A stretch of 64,000 nucleotides of DNA from an uncultured Eggerthella sp. (GCA_900542065.1 UQLU01000001.1:62001-126000); one strand, 5' to 3'; numbered from the stretch's first letter, positions 26,232 through 36,301 are shown. Program-made: numbers and translations. The notes: generated by a model from the sequence alone, not told the origin.

Positions 26232-26912
26232 TTGCGTGCTTTAGTTTTGTGTTCCGGTGGCGTTGATTCAACAACGCTTTTAGCGATGGCGGTAGATAGA
26301 TATGGTAGTGAAAACGTTGTTGCGTTGAGCATTTCCTATGGTCAGCGTCACGAAAAAGAATTGAAAGCAGCTCGTGATGTTGCGCGTTATTACCATGTTG
26401 AGCAGCGTTTTTTGGATTTAGCAGCGATTTTTGCCGATAGTTCCTGTTCACTGCTCGCTCATTCTGAAAAAGACATTCCGAGGGAAAGCTACGCTGAGCA
26501 ATTAGAACAAGCCGACACTAAGCTTGTGTCTACCTATGTCCCTTTCCGTAACGGCCTTTTCTTGTCTTCGGCGGCATCAATGGCACTGTCGCTTGAGTGC
26601 TCAGTTTTATACTATGGCGCACACCATGATGATTGGGCGGGCAATGCCTATCCTGATTGTTCTCGAGAATTTGTTGCTGCTATGAATAATGCCATCAGGG
26701 AAGGCACGGGGGGAGAGCTACATATGGAAGCACCTTTTGTTGAATGGTCTAAAGCAGACATTGTCAAAAAAGGTCTTGAATTGAATGTTCCCTATGAACT
26801 TACGTGGTCTTGTTATGAAGGCGGAGATAAACCATGCGGCGTTTGTGCTACCTGCATAGATCGCAAACGCGCTTTTGAACTCAATGGTTCGATTGATCCT
26901 TTGTTGAAATAA
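26232..26912 (+). CDS. queC: 7-cyano-7-deazaguanine synthase
   Basis: ATP-dependent conversion of carboxydeazaguanine to preQ0. 226 residues. The PP-loop is LVLCSGGVDSTTLL, and the zinc site is CYEGGDKPCGVCATC with four Cys. It starts at TTG (26232), placed by the conserved RALVLCSGG opening. The TTG, 3 nt after the queE stop, suggests coupled translation. Confidence 0.95.
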   Translation: MRALVLCSGGVDSTTLLAMAVDRYGSENVVALSISYGQRHEKELKAARDVARYYHVEQRFLDLAAIFADSSCSLLAHSEKDIPRESYAEQLEQADTKLVSTYVPFRNGLFLSSAASMALSLECSVLYYGAHHDDWAGNAYPDCSREFVAAMNNAIREGTGGELHMEAPFVEWSKADIVKKGLELNVPYELTWSCYEGGDKPCGVCATCIDRKRAFELNGSIDPLLK

Positions 26913-26934
26913 GTGGTTATAGAAAGAGACGGTT

Positions 26935-27438
26935 ATGCATAATACATCTCGCAGTCCAGAACAGATATCCGATCTTACCTTGCTTGGTTCTCAGACGAAT
27001 TCTTATCCTGATGATTATGCGCCTGAGGTTTTAGAGACGTTTGAGAATAAACACCAGGAAAACGACTACTTTGTAAAGTTTAATTGTCCTGAATTTACGA
27101 GTCTTTGTCCTATTACTGGTCAGCCAGACTTTGCAACAATTTATATTTCCTATGTGCCCGATGTTCGCATGGTGGAATCTAAGAGCCTGAAGTTGTATCT
27201 GTTTAGCTTTAGAAACCATGGCGATTTTCATGAGGACTGCATGAACATCATTATGAAAGACCTGATTGAGTTGATGGACCCACGCTATATTGAGGTTTGG
27301 GGAAAGTTTACTCCTCGCGGCGGAATCTCAATTGATCCTTACTGTAATTATGGTCGCCCAGGAACGAAATGGGAGCAGGTTGCTTGGGATCGCTTGGTGC
27401 ATCATGATATGTATCCAGAAAAGGTCGACAATCGCTAA
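26935..27438 (+). CDS. queF: preQ0 reductase (NADPH-dependent 7-cyano-7-deazaguanine reductase)
   Basis: Reduces preQ0 to preQ1, the base inserted into GUN tRNAs by Tgt. 167 residues, the short unimodular type. The catalytic Cys is in FTSLCPITGQPDF with its partner Asp, and the substrate motif ESKSLKLYLFSFRNHG is intact. It ends the operon. With queD, queE and queC it gives every step from carboxytetrahydropterin to preQ1; tgt and queA are elsewhere or absent. Confidence 0.95.
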   Translation: MHNTSRSPEQISDLTLLGSQTNSYPDDYAPEVLETFENKHQENDYFVKFNCPEFTSLCPITGQPDFATIYISYVPDVRMVESKSLKLYLFSFRNHGDFHEDCMNIIMKDLIELMDPRYIEVWGKFTPRGGISIDPYCNYGRPGTKWEQVAWDRLVHHDMYPEKVDNR

Positions 27439-27463
27439 TGGTGGCTTAGTGGTACTTTTGTTT

Positions 27464-28093
27464 TCAGAACGCGGCATCAAAAGGATCGCTCGTGCTTACT
27501 TTTTCATTGCCATGACAAAGTTCAGTCAGCGCTTTTAAAAGATCTTTTTCGGTTCCTTCAAGCATGCGAACAACCAACGTGACGGTGTCGGTGTAGTTGG
27601 TATGCATAATTTTGGCTTCATAGTGGCCTATTGTGTGATTGAGCTGATCATAGAGTGCATAGGGAATAGTTATAGTGATGTCTACGCATGAAGAAATGGT
27701 TACTTTTGTTGCAGCTTCGATTGCTGCTTGAGTTGCTTGTGTGTAGGCGCGTACTAAACCGCCTGTTCCTAGTAAGGTGCCACCAAAATAGCGAGTAACA
27801 ACTGCTATCACATCGGTTAGCTCGGCGTGTTGTAACACCTGTAAGGTTGGAAGCCCTGCTGTTTTTTGTGGTTCTCCATCATCTGAATAGCGAATTCGAG
27901 GGGTAGCTCCGCTGCCACGTAAGATATAGGCATATACATTGTGACGGGCCATACGATGGGTAGCTTTAATCTCTTCCAGGAAAGCCAGTGCTTCTTCTTC
28001 GGATTCAACATGGCAAAGCTGCGCTATAAAACGGCTCTTCTTTTCTTCGATTTCCGCTTGTACGCGACCTTCTATGGTGAGATACGATGCCAT
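27464..28093 (-). CDS. IMPACT/YigZ family protein
   Basis: 209 residues, an uncharacterised protein family with an N-terminal IMPACT domain (KKSRFIAQLCHVESEEEALAFLEEIK; HNVYAYILR; YFGGTLLGTGGLVRAYTQA) and a C-terminal ferredoxin-like domain. In eukaryotes the relative regulates translation through Gcn1; the bacterial role is unclear. I use the ATG at 28093 because GAAGGAG precedes it; an upstream in-frame start at 28150 lacks a site. It is convergent with queF. Confidence 0.9.
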   Translation of the reverse strand: MASYLTIEGRVQAEIEEKKSRFIAQLCHVESEEEALAFLEEIKATHRMARHNVYAYILRGSGATPRIRYSDDGEPQKTAGLPTLQVLQHAELTDVIAVVTRYFGGTLLGTGGLVRAYTQATQAAIEAATKVTISSCVDITITIPYALYDQLNHTIGHYEAKIMHTNYTDTVTLVVRMLEGTEKDLLKALTELCHGNEKVSTSDPFDAAF

Positions 28094-28181
28094 GAAAACT
28101 CCTTCTTTATAATGGTATCCTAGCGAATGTATCTTTAACGAACAACGCATTATGGTATTCGATATATAAGAAGGGTATTTC

Positions 28182-28991
28182 GTGACTGATCAATTTCAAC
28201 AAATGCCTCCACAAGATTCAGGAGCAAATCGCCAAATTATAGATGATGAGCAGCTTAAACGCCTTATGAAGAAAAGCCAGCCATCGTTCATGGAAAAATA
28301 TGGTTCATGCCTTGTGACGTTTGCTCTTATGGCTATTTGTATCGTGGTGTATGGTATTGAAGTTCTACGATCTGGTTTGAGTACCTCTATTTCTTCTATG
28401 GTTCTTTTTGATATGGGAGCCATGTACGCGCCTGCGGTTACCTCCTTTACTGATTGGTATCGCTTTATAGCGCCTATGTTTTTGCATGTTGACTTAATGC
28501 ATCTGCTTTTTAATATGGCGGCGCTTTATAGCTGTGGTGTTTTATTGGAACGCGTGTTGGGTCGCTGGAATTATCTGCTGCTGTATTTCATTGCGGGAAT
28601 AAGCGGCAATGCGTTGTGCTATATGGTTGATATGATGACAGGAAGCTATTACGTAAGTGCTGGTGCGTCTACTAGTATTTTCGGACTTTTTGTTGCAGCT
28701 GCTTTGTTGGGTTTCTTGTCAAAATATAATCGCAAGTTTTTAATTTCGTACAGCAAGGGCATGTTAAGCGTAATCGCTATTAACATTCTCTACACGTTTC
28801 TTTCGCCCAGCATCTCTATTAGTGGTCATTTAGGCGGTGCACTTGGTGGTTTAATAGCCATGTTTATGATTCCGAGCAAGAATTTAAATGTGGCTCTAAT
28901 TGTACGTATAGTGGCGTGGATTGTATGGGCGCTGTCTATTGCTCATGTTCTTGCTACTACTATGGGGCTCGCCTTTATTAATTTCTTTTAA
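28182..28991 (+). CDS. Rhomboid-family intramembrane serine protease
   Basis: 269 residues with six membrane segments after a 45-residue cytosolic start. Catalytic features are FLHVDLMHLLFNMAALY, the Ser of SAGASTSIFGLF (usual GASG, here GAST) and the His of ISGHLGGALGGL. It cleaves membrane proteins within the bilayer; the substrate is unknown. It starts at GTG with AAGGG upstream. It is divergent from the IMPACT gene by 88 nt. Confidence 0.9.
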   Translation: MTDQFQQMPPQDSGANRQIIDDEQLKRLMKKSQPSFMEKYGSCLVTFALMAICIVVYGIEVLRSGLSTSISSMVLFDMGAMYAPAVTSFTDWYRFIAPMFLHVDLMHLLFNMAALYSCGVLLERVLGRWNYLLLYFIAGISGNALCYMVDMMTGSYYVSAGASTSIFGLFVAAALLGFLSKYNRKFLISYSKGMLSVIAINILYTFLSPSISISGHLGGALGGLIAMFMIPSKNLNVALIVRIVAWIVWALSIAHVLATTMGLAFINFF

Positions 28992-29028
28992 CGAAACGTA
29001 TTTAGTGCACTGAGGATAAAAACAAACA

Positions 29029-29064
29029 AAAATGGCGCCGTTTTAAAGAAAGCAGCGCCATTTT
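29029..29064. terminator. Bidirectional terminator, rhomboid / helD
   Basis: AAAATGGCGC (29029-29038) pairs perfectly with GCGCCATTTT (29055-29064). A-run and T-run flanks serve both convergent genes. Confidence 0.85.
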
Positions 29065-29133
29065 ATTTTCATCGAAGAAGTGAACTTCTCGCAACTGTAG
29101 GGTTTGAAACGCAACCGATAACGTTAGAAGCGC

Positions 29134-31290
29134 TTACTGTTTTATAAGTGAAGTGAGTTTTCCTTTTGCCAGAAGAGAAACAGTATTAGTCGCTCGTGAT
29201 ATTGCTGTATACAACTGACGACGGGCTAAATCGGTATCTGGGTAAACATCTTGGTTTGCGTCGGGAATAATAACGTTGTCAAACTCAAGACCCTTTGCTA
29301 ATTGAAGATCAATAAGCACGATTCCGTGATCAGGCAGGGTGCTTCCTTCGGCAATAAAATGAAGTTGATCTGCAGGAACGATTGTTTTAAGAATGTCCCA
29401 CATTTCAGTTAATTCATGTTCGCTATTAACAACTACCGCACTCAGTCCTGATTCTCCGTGAACTTCAGGAATAATACGGCTAAGTTCTGTTTTGATTTCC
29501 TCTTCGGTTGAACAAACGATTATTTCGGGTTCTTTGTCATCTCGCTGAACCGAAGAAATTTGCATATCGGTATTATTTTGAGCTAATTGAGCAAACAGTT
29601 TGGTAATTGCAGGAGTAGAGCGATAGCTGGTCATAAGGAAGCATTCTTCAATGCTTCCGCGGTATTTCATAAAGACTTCTCTAACTTCGCTAAACGTTGA
29701 AGCTGAATCACCAATGGCTTGGTTTTCGTCTCCTAACAACAAGAAATGAGCGCGATGGTAATAGCGTGCCATTACCGCAAGTTGAGCAGGAGAGTAGTCT
29801 TGTACTTCGTCAATCATGACAAAGCGAGCTTCGTCATTTACCAGACCTGTACAAGCAATTTTGAGGTAGAACCATTCAAGGAAGGACAAGTCCTCTATTC
29901 CAAGTAATCGTTTAGCAATTCTGTCTACACGTACCCAGTGGTTGAGTTGAATTGAGGTACGTGCATCGCCGAAGCGAAAATTCAAATAGATAAGCGTGTA
30001 TTTCTTCGCTTGCTCTTCGGTATCCATAATTGCTGGTTCACCGAAGAGAGCAAGTTGCTGATTGTAGCTTAGAGCGCTTACTTCGTCTTGGAATTTTTCA
30101 ACGCTGGACATTTGACCTAAGCGACTTTCGAATCGATCTTCAAGTTCTTCACGAACAAGTGTGATAAGGCGTGGTCCTGCAGGAACATTTTTATATTGCG
30201 AAGCAATTTTGTTGATTTGATTAGCAGAGATGAGCGTCACACCTTGCATTTTAATGTCACGAAAATCTTTTTCTGTGAATTTCAAATTTGGAATAGCTTC
30301 GTCGATACACTGAAGCACTTCTAAAGACGTATGGAAGCGATCAAATACGCGGCCTTCAGGAACAACGGAGCTTGCAAATTCATCCCAGGTAAGAATAGGC
30401 GGATTCTTTTCTCCCATATCGGGCAAAACATTGTCAATATAGGTTCTAAATACTGGATTAGGAGTAATGAGGTAAACCTGTTCAGGATTTAAGCTTTCTC
30501 GCTTTTGGTAGAACAAATAAGCAATGCGTTGAAGTAGCACCGATGTTTTACCACTGCCTGCAATGCCATTAACAAGCAAAGCAGGAACATCATCGTGCCT
30601 GATAACTTCATTTTGTTCTTTTTGGATAGTAGCGGTGATTGCACTCATTTGAGAGGTGCGCTGTTGCGACAAGGAACGCAACAAAAGCTCATCTTGAATA
30701 GCTACCGTGGTGTCGAAGTAGGCATTAAGGGTATCTTCGGTAATGTCAAACTGGCGGCGTAATTTTAGATCGCAGTTGATAGTACGTCCATTAGCTTGAT
30801 AGGATGTTTTGCCATTAGCTTGGTTGTAGTACACCTCTGCAACGGGGGATCGCCAGTCAACAATGAGACGGTGATAGGATTCGTCGGAGATTCCCGCATT
30901 ACCTATATAAATTTCCTTTGCTTCGGCTCCTGGTTTGAATTGAAGAGCGACTTTTGCAAAGTAAGGCTGAGGTTTTAAAAGTTCAATGTTTGACAGCTTT
31001 TCAGCATCTACTTGCTGAGATTGATTAAGAGCGTCAATGACACTGTTTAAGTTGGCATACTCAATGTAGGTCTCTTGCGCTTCGCCTTCGCTGGCAAAGT
31101 TGGAAGTTGCTTCATCTGCCATGGAGCGTTTGTAATTTTCGGCAGCATCAGCGGTATTTTTCATACGAGCAACAAGAGCGTCTTGCATGGAAAGAAGTTT
31201 AGTATAGGTTTTAGAAAGGTGTGCCTGTTCAGCCGCGAAAACTGGATCTTCGGCTGCAGACTTTTCGATCTGATTGGTATCTTCAGTCAT
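29134..31290 (-). CDS. helD: HelD-like RNA polymerase-associated helicase
   Basis: A UvrD/Rep superfamily ATPase that, in Gram-positives, removes stalled RNA polymerase from DNA. 718 residues from the ATG at 31290 (AAAGGA upstream); a start 33 nt further up lacks a site. The charged coiled-coil N-terminus (about 1-95) is typical of HelD and inserts into polymerase channels. Walker A is GIAGSGKTS (near 243), Walker B MIDEVQDYS, then LLGDENQAIGD and the late motif RRQLYTAISRATN. HelD rather than UvrD/PcrA is indicated by the N-terminal arm. Confidence 0.88.
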   Translation of the reverse strand: MTEDTNQIEKSAAEDPVFAAEQAHLSKTYTKLLSMQDALVARMKNTADAAENYKRSMADEATSNFASEGEAQETYIEYANLNSVIDALNQSQQVDAEKLSNIELLKPQPYFAKVALQFKPGAEAKEIYIGNAGISDESYHRLIVDWRSPVAEVYYNQANGKTSYQANGRTINCDLKLRRQFDITEDTLNAYFDTTVAIQDELLLRSLSQQRTSQMSAITATIQKEQNEVIRHDDVPALLVNGIAGSGKTSVLLQRIAYLFYQKRESLNPEQVYLITPNPVFRTYIDNVLPDMGEKNPPILTWDEFASSVVPEGRVFDRFHTSLEVLQCIDEAIPNLKFTEKDFRDIKMQGVTLISANQINKIASQYKNVPAGPRLITLVREELEDRFESRLGQMSSVEKFQDEVSALSYNQQLALFGEPAIMDTEEQAKKYTLIYLNFRFGDARTSIQLNHWVRVDRIAKRLLGIEDLSFLEWFYLKIACTGLVNDEARFVMIDEVQDYSPAQLAVMARYYHRAHFLLLGDENQAIGDSASTFSEVREVFMKYRGSIEECFLMTSYRSTPAITKLFAQLAQNNTDMQISSVQRDDKEPEIIVCSTEEEIKTELSRIIPEVHGESGLSAVVVNSEHELTEMWDILKTIVPADQLHFIAEGSTLPDHGIVLIDLQLAKGLEFDNVIIPDANQDVYPDTDLARRQLYTAISRATNTVSLLAKGKLTSLIKQ

Positions 31291-31404
31291 GTTTATCCTT
31301 TCAAATAAGGGGTTTAATATCATACCTTTTTCTGGCGAGCCTGTGAAAGGGGACGAGTATTCCGTTACTATTCTTTACAGTTACGCAACATGTGGGTATT
31401 TACT

Positions 31405-31433
31405 TTGACAGATCTTTGTTGTCTGGATAAGGT
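31405..31433 (+). promoter_or_regulatory. Possible promoter of the YhgE/Pip pair
   Basis: Perfect -35 TTGACA (31405-31410), 17-bp spacer, poor -10 TAAGGT (31428-31433). The weak -10 suggests an activated or weak promoter. Confidence 0.35.
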
Positions 31434-31470
31434 GTGGTGTTATGGTTAGTACGGGAAGGAGGAATACGCA

Positions 31471-34119
31471 ATGAGCAATGTTTTTGCGCTGTTAAAGCGT
31501 GATTTTAAGCGTCTATTAATGGCGCCTGCTGCGCTTGTGGTCGTATTCGTTTTAATAGTTCTTCCTTCCTTGTATACCTGGTTTAATGTTGCGGGGTTTT
31601 GGGATCCTTATAGCAACACTGGCAACATGCGGGTATGTGTAGTCAATGAAGATCAGGGCTCGTATTCGGATATGACAGGATCACTCAATATGGGTGATCA
31701 GGTGGTAGAAGAGCTTTCGCATAATACCCAATTAGGTTGGGAATTTACTGATCGCGATACCGCTCTTGAAAAAGTTCGTTCGGGTGCGGCCTACGCTGCT
31801 TTTATTATTCCGAGCGATTTTTCTTCAAACACTCTCACGTTGTTGACAGGTGACTTCCATCAGCCGACGTTGCAATATTATGTTAATGAAAAGTCGGGTG
31901 GTGTATCCACTAAGGTTACTGATAGCGGAGCAACTTCTCTTGATCAAACAATTAACGACACGTTTGTTTCTGTGGTAAGCGAAACTCTTGCAAGTTCGTT
32001 TGACGAAAAACTTAAAACTATCGAAGGTGATTTAGACCAAGCTCAAAGTGGCGTTGTTAAACAGTTAGATCAAGTGAGTTCATCTCTTGATGGGGCACAG
32101 GAAAGTATAACCGCTCTGCAAGACAGCGCATCTGCAGCATCGAAAAAAGCCCAGGATGCAAAAGGGTTATTGCAACAAGCAAAAGATGCTTCCTCATCGT
32201 TACAAAGCGAATTGGAAACCTCATCTGAATTGCTTACGTCCACCCAAAATGCGCTAGGACCTTTTATGGTGTCTTTTATGTCCGTTTTGGATGAGTCTTC
32301 AGTTTTGGCTTCTCAATCAATTACTCAGGCAAATAATTCAGTAGGGGCGATTTCTGGTGCTGTTTCAGGTGCTGAAGGTACCTTGACGAGCACCGTTGAG
32401 CAGGGAAAAGCACTTATTTCTTTAAATGAGACTCTTATTGAATCGCTTAACTCTATAGCTCAGTCTCTTCCTGATGGCGAAGAAAAAGACGCTTTGAACC
32501 AAGTAATTGCGACCTTGCAAACCCAAAACGACTCGCTTTCAAGCGCTATTGATGGTGCTCAGACAAGCTATGAGAGTATAAATGCAGCTTCTAGCGATAT
32601 TGCAACTGCTTCTGAAGGGCTATCTGGCGCGTTGCAGACAACCCTTGATGCTGGCAGTGAATATCGTGAAGTACTTTCAAACGAAACATTCCCTGCGCTC
32701 AACAGCACTACTACTTCGCTTGCGAATACGACGAATGATTTGGCGCGTGCACTTGATAAACAAAATGGGTTAATTGATAAAGGTATGGCAGAAATTGACC
32801 AATTAACTAGTGTTTTATCAGAAACTTCTTCAACACTGTCTGATACCTCACAACTTTTGGGTGGCTTTTCTTCGGATTTGGATACTTTATCGACTGATGT
32901 GGCAGCTCTGCAAAGCTCTGGTATTTTAGAGCAGCTTTTTGGTGAAGATGGAATTGATCCTGCTAAAGTATCTGAATTTATGTTTTCGCCTGCAAAAATA
33001 GAAACGGTATCTTTGTATTCTGTTAATTCATATGGCGCAGCTATGGCACCACTCTTTATGAATCTTACGCTTTGGATTGGTGTATTTATGCTGCTTGTTA
33101 TTCTTCGTCAAGAAGTTGATCGAGAAGGATTGCCTAACCTTACCGCACGTCAAAGCTACATTGGAAGACTTATTTTCCTGGCAATCTTAGCTTCTCTCCA
33201 GGCGATCGTATGCTGTAGTGGCAATCTTATTCTTGGAGTACAGGTAGCAAGCATCGCTCTGTTTTATATAACTTCAATCTTGGCTTCTCTTACTTATCTA
33301 TGCATTCAGTATGCCTTGTCGGTGTTGCTTCAGCATGTTGGTAAGGGGTTATGCATTATTCTCATTTTTGTGCAGATCCCTGGCGCAACAGGACTTTATC
33401 CCATTGAAATGACCCCTGATTTCTTCCAGGCGGTATATCCTTTATTCCCGTTTACCTACGGCATTAATGCGCTACGAGAGACCATTGCTGGATTCTATGG
33501 TTTGCAGTGGGTGGGTTATCTCGGCATTATGCTGCTATTCCTTGTGGCATTTTTGGTGATCGGTTTATTCCTGCGACCGTATTTCGTAAATCTGAATCGC
33601 ATGGTTGCTCATCAAATTAAGGAAAGCGACATTATCAATGGGGAAGAAGCGGAGCTTCCTGCACGCCGTTACAGGACTACGTTACTTGTGCGTTCGCTTA
33701 TTAACCAAAAAGAATATCGTCAAGAAATTATGAATCGCTACGACGAATACAAGCGGCACTATGAAAAAGGCAAGCGCTGCGCCATTACCCTTGCTATTGT
33801 GATCCCAATTATTGTAACGGTAATTATGGCTTTGCTTTCAGTAGAAAAAGTAATGATTCTTACTACTTGGCTTGTATGGCTGGTGCTGGTAATTCTGTTC
33901 TCTATTATTGTGGAATTTGTTCGCGACAGGCTTGATCATGAAGTTGCTCTTTCAGAGTATAGCAATGAAACAATTCGTGGGTTCTATAGCGAAGCTGATT
34001 CTAAAGCGCCTTCTTTGTTTGACGAACGCGAAGTAACAGATGCTAGCCAACTAACAGATGACAATCAGTCAGCAGACACTAATCAAACGCCTTCTTCATC
34101 TCAAGGAGGCGATAAGTAA
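31471..34119 (+). CDS. YhgE/Pip-family membrane protein, first copy
   Basis: 882 residues. One membrane helix at about 16-38 is followed by a large extracellular part with long Ser/Gln/Ala-rich coiled coils (about 150-480), then five to six membrane helices (about 525-705). A charged linker with two more helices near 770-815 and a Ser/Thr/Gln-rich tail follow; the second copy lacks these. The opening FALLKRDFKRLLMAPAALVVVFVLIVLPSLYTWFN is typical of the family. Relatives include a phage-infection receptor and type VII secretion-associated proteins. Strong AAGGAGG site. TAATG overlap with the next gene. Confidence 0.88.
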   Translation: MSNVFALLKRDFKRLLMAPAALVVVFVLIVLPSLYTWFNVAGFWDPYSNTGNMRVCVVNEDQGSYSDMTGSLNMGDQVVEELSHNTQLGWEFTDRDTALEKVRSGAAYAAFIIPSDFSSNTLTLLTGDFHQPTLQYYVNEKSGGVSTKVTDSGATSLDQTINDTFVSVVSETLASSFDEKLKTIEGDLDQAQSGVVKQLDQVSSSLDGAQESITALQDSASAASKKAQDAKGLLQQAKDASSSLQSELETSSELLTSTQNALGPFMVSFMSVLDESSVLASQSITQANNSVGAISGAVSGAEGTLTSTVEQGKALISLNETLIESLNSIAQSLPDGEEKDALNQVIATLQTQNDSLSSAIDGAQTSYESINAASSDIATASEGLSGALQTTLDAGSEYREVLSNETFPALNSTTTSLANTTNDLARALDKQNGLIDKGMAEIDQLTSVLSETSSTLSDTSQLLGGFSSDLDTLSTDVAALQSSGILEQLFGEDGIDPAKVSEFMFSPAKIETVSLYSVNSYGAAMAPLFMNLTLWIGVFMLLVILRQEVDREGLPNLTARQSYIGRLIFLAILASLQAIVCCSGNLILGVQVASIALFYITSILASLTYLCIQYALSVLLQHVGKGLCIILIFVQIPGATGLYPIEMTPDFFQAVYPLFPFTYGINALRETIAGFYGLQWVGYLGIMLLFLVAFLVIGLFLRPYFVNLNRMVAHQIKESDIINGEEAELPARRYRTTLLVRSLINQKEYRQEIMNRYDEYKRHYEKGKRCAITLAIVIPIIVTVIMALLSVEKVMILTTWLVWLVLVILFSIIVEFVRDRLDHEVALSEYSNETIRGFYSEADSKAPSLFDEREVTDASQLTDDNQSADTNQTPSSSQGGDK

Positions 34120-36299
34120 TGAAAAACATCGTCCATTTGTTTTTGTACGATTTAAAGCATTTATTTAGCAATGTGATGACGGTCATTATTGTTCTCGGTC
34201 TAGTTTTGCTTCCTTCAATTTTTAGCTGGTATAACGTTTTGGCTTGTTGGGATGTATTTGGGAATACCGACAATTTAAAGGTTGCGGTAGCAAATACTGA
34301 TGAAGGATACCAAAGCGATCTTGTTCCTCTCGAGGTAAATCTGGGGGATCAAGTTCAAAATGCGCTTCTGGAAGACAAAGAGATGCAGTGGGTATTTACT
34401 TCTGAAGAGGATGCTATCGAAGGTGCAGAGTCAGGTAAATACTATGCTGCTGTCGTTATTCCGAAGAGTTTTAGTAAGGATATGATGACGTTCTATTCGC
34501 CAGAAGTAGAACATGCCAGCATTTTGTATTACACCAACGAAAAGAAAAATGTTGTTGCCCCAAAACTTACCGAACGCGGCGCGGATGATGTTGCTAATAA
34601 AATCAACACCATATTTGTAGAAAAAATAAGCGAAGTAGGGCTTAATGTAGCTTCTTCTCTTGTGGACTATTCCGAAAATAAAGGAAGTGCAAATCAGGTA
34701 GCTCAACTTTCTGAAAGTATTTCAGAGGCAAGCGATCGCATGGCTCAAACGTCAGAAGTGCTTTCTGCGTATGCTTCGCTTTTGTCTACTTCGCAGACCT
34801 TAGTTTCTTCTTCAGCGGAGCTTTTGGGGGATACCTCTCGATCAGCTGAAGAGGTATTGCAAGCAGCAAACGAGGGTAAAGATTCAATCGATTCTTTGTC
34901 GGGAACTATGTCAACCACAACGCAAGCTTTGCAAGATGCCCTTGAGAAAAGCGCACAGAGTTATACGGGAGTTTCGGATTCTATAGATAATGCTTTTAAC
35001 TCAACTGATGTTGCTGCAAGTGATTCGGCTACTTCCTTAGATAAGCAAGCTGATTCTATCTCTCAACAATCTGAGGCATTTAGAAGTCTTGCAGATACGC
35101 TTTCTGCCTGTCAGGTTCCTGAAGAATTTCAGGGAAGTTTAGATGCGTTTGTTTTGCAGCTACGCTCATCTGCTGATTCACAAGATCAGCTTGCGCAAAA
35201 CTTACGTACTATGGCTGATTCTATTCGTACAGAAAACAACGAGGCACAAGCTAATCACGATGAGGTAGCGCAACTAGCTTCTCAAGCGCAGTCAAGTGTG
35301 ACTGATTTGTCTCAGGATTACAATTCAACAATCAAGCCACAGCTGGAATCTCTCCAATCTCAATTGCAGCAGGGCTCTTCGAGCTTGCTGGATAATGCAT
35401 CACTGCTTTCTTCTGGTGCTCAAGACATTCAAGGCTCTGCTGATTCTGTAGTAGATAGTCTTAGCGATGCGCAACAGCGCTTGGAATCGAGCGCTCAAAC
35501 TTTGCAGCAATCATCAGATTACTTGGCTGAATTAAGTACGGCAATGAATAAGGCGGTTTCTTCGGGTAACTGGGATGATCTTAAGCAAATATTACGTGCT
35601 GATCCAAGTGAGCTTGCCCAAGCGCTTGCTGCTCCTGTGCAGGTTGAGCGAACAGCGCTGTATCCTGCTTCGAATTTCGGTTCTCAAATGGCGCCTCTAT
35701 ATACTATGTTGGGCCTTTGGATTGGATCGCTTTTGTTAGCAGTGGCAATTAAGGTTACTGTTTCTCGTCGTGCACAAGATGAATTAGGATACGTAAAACT
35801 CTATCAGGTATTCTGGGGCAGGTTTATTACCTTTGCCTGCTTGTCTTTTGTTCAGTCAAGCATTTTAGCCCTCGGTAACATGCTGTTCTTGCAGGTTCAG
35901 GTTGCTAATCCGTTGTTATATATGCTTTGCTATTGGGTCTCGGGTTTGGTATTTACGTTCATTATCTACACCCTGGTTGTTTCGTTTGCTAATTTAGGCA
36001 AGGCTTTGGCGGTATTCTTGCTAATCATCCAAGTATCTGCTGGTGGCGGAAGCTATCCTTTGCCAATGCTGCCCGATTTTGTTCAGGCTATCAGTCCTTT
36101 CCTCCCGTTAACGCACGCTATTAATGCTCTTAGAGCTGCAATGATGGGCCTGTATCAGATGGACTTTTGGGTAGAGTTAGCTACTTTGCTGGCATTCGTA
36201 ATTCCATTTTTGTTATTGGGGCTCGTTCTGCGAAAGCCTCTTATTAAGTTGCTGAATTGGTATGTACGTAAAACCGAAGAATCAAAGCTGGTTAATTAG
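34119..36299 (+). CDS. YhgE/Pip-family membrane protein, second copy
   Basis: 726 residues with the same plan as its neighbour: N-terminal helix (about 19-42, VIIVLGLVLLPSIFSWYN), an extracellular coiled-coil region (about 170-495) full of Ser, Gln and Asp, and five to six C-terminal membrane helices with SAGGGSYPLPMLPDFVQAISPFLPLTHAINALR. The start overlaps the previous stop by one base (TAATG), so the two proteins are made together, perhaps as a heterodimer (inference). Function uncertain; ABC-2-like export has been proposed for the fold. Confidence 0.88.
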   Translation: MKNIVHLFLYDLKHLFSNVMTVIIVLGLVLLPSIFSWYNVLACWDVFGNTDNLKVAVANTDEGYQSDLVPLEVNLGDQVQNALLEDKEMQWVFTSEEDAIEGAESGKYYAAVVIPKSFSKDMMTFYSPEVEHASILYYTNEKKNVVAPKLTERGADDVANKINTIFVEKISEVGLNVASSLVDYSENKGSANQVAQLSESISEASDRMAQTSEVLSAYASLLSTSQTLVSSSAELLGDTSRSAEEVLQAANEGKDSIDSLSGTMSTTTQALQDALEKSAQSYTGVSDSIDNAFNSTDVAASDSATSLDKQADSISQQSEAFRSLADTLSACQVPEEFQGSLDAFVLQLRSSADSQDQLAQNLRTMADSIRTENNEAQANHDEVAQLASQAQSSVTDLSQDYNSTIKPQLESLQSQLQQGSSSLLDNASLLSSGAQDIQGSADSVVDSLSDAQQRLESSAQTLQQSSDYLAELSTAMNKAVSSGNWDDLKQILRADPSELAQALAAPVQVERTALYPASNFGSQMAPLYTMLGLWIGSLLLAVAIKVTVSRRAQDELGYVKLYQVFWGRFITFACLSFVQSSILALGNMLFLQVQVANPLLYMLCYWVSGLVFTFIIYTLVVSFANLGKALAVFLLIIQVSAGGGSYPLPMLPDFVQAISPFLPLTHAINALRAAMMGLYQMDFWVELATLLAFVIPFLLLGLVLRKPLIKLLNWYVRKTEESKLVN

Positions 36300-36301
36300 A
36301 T

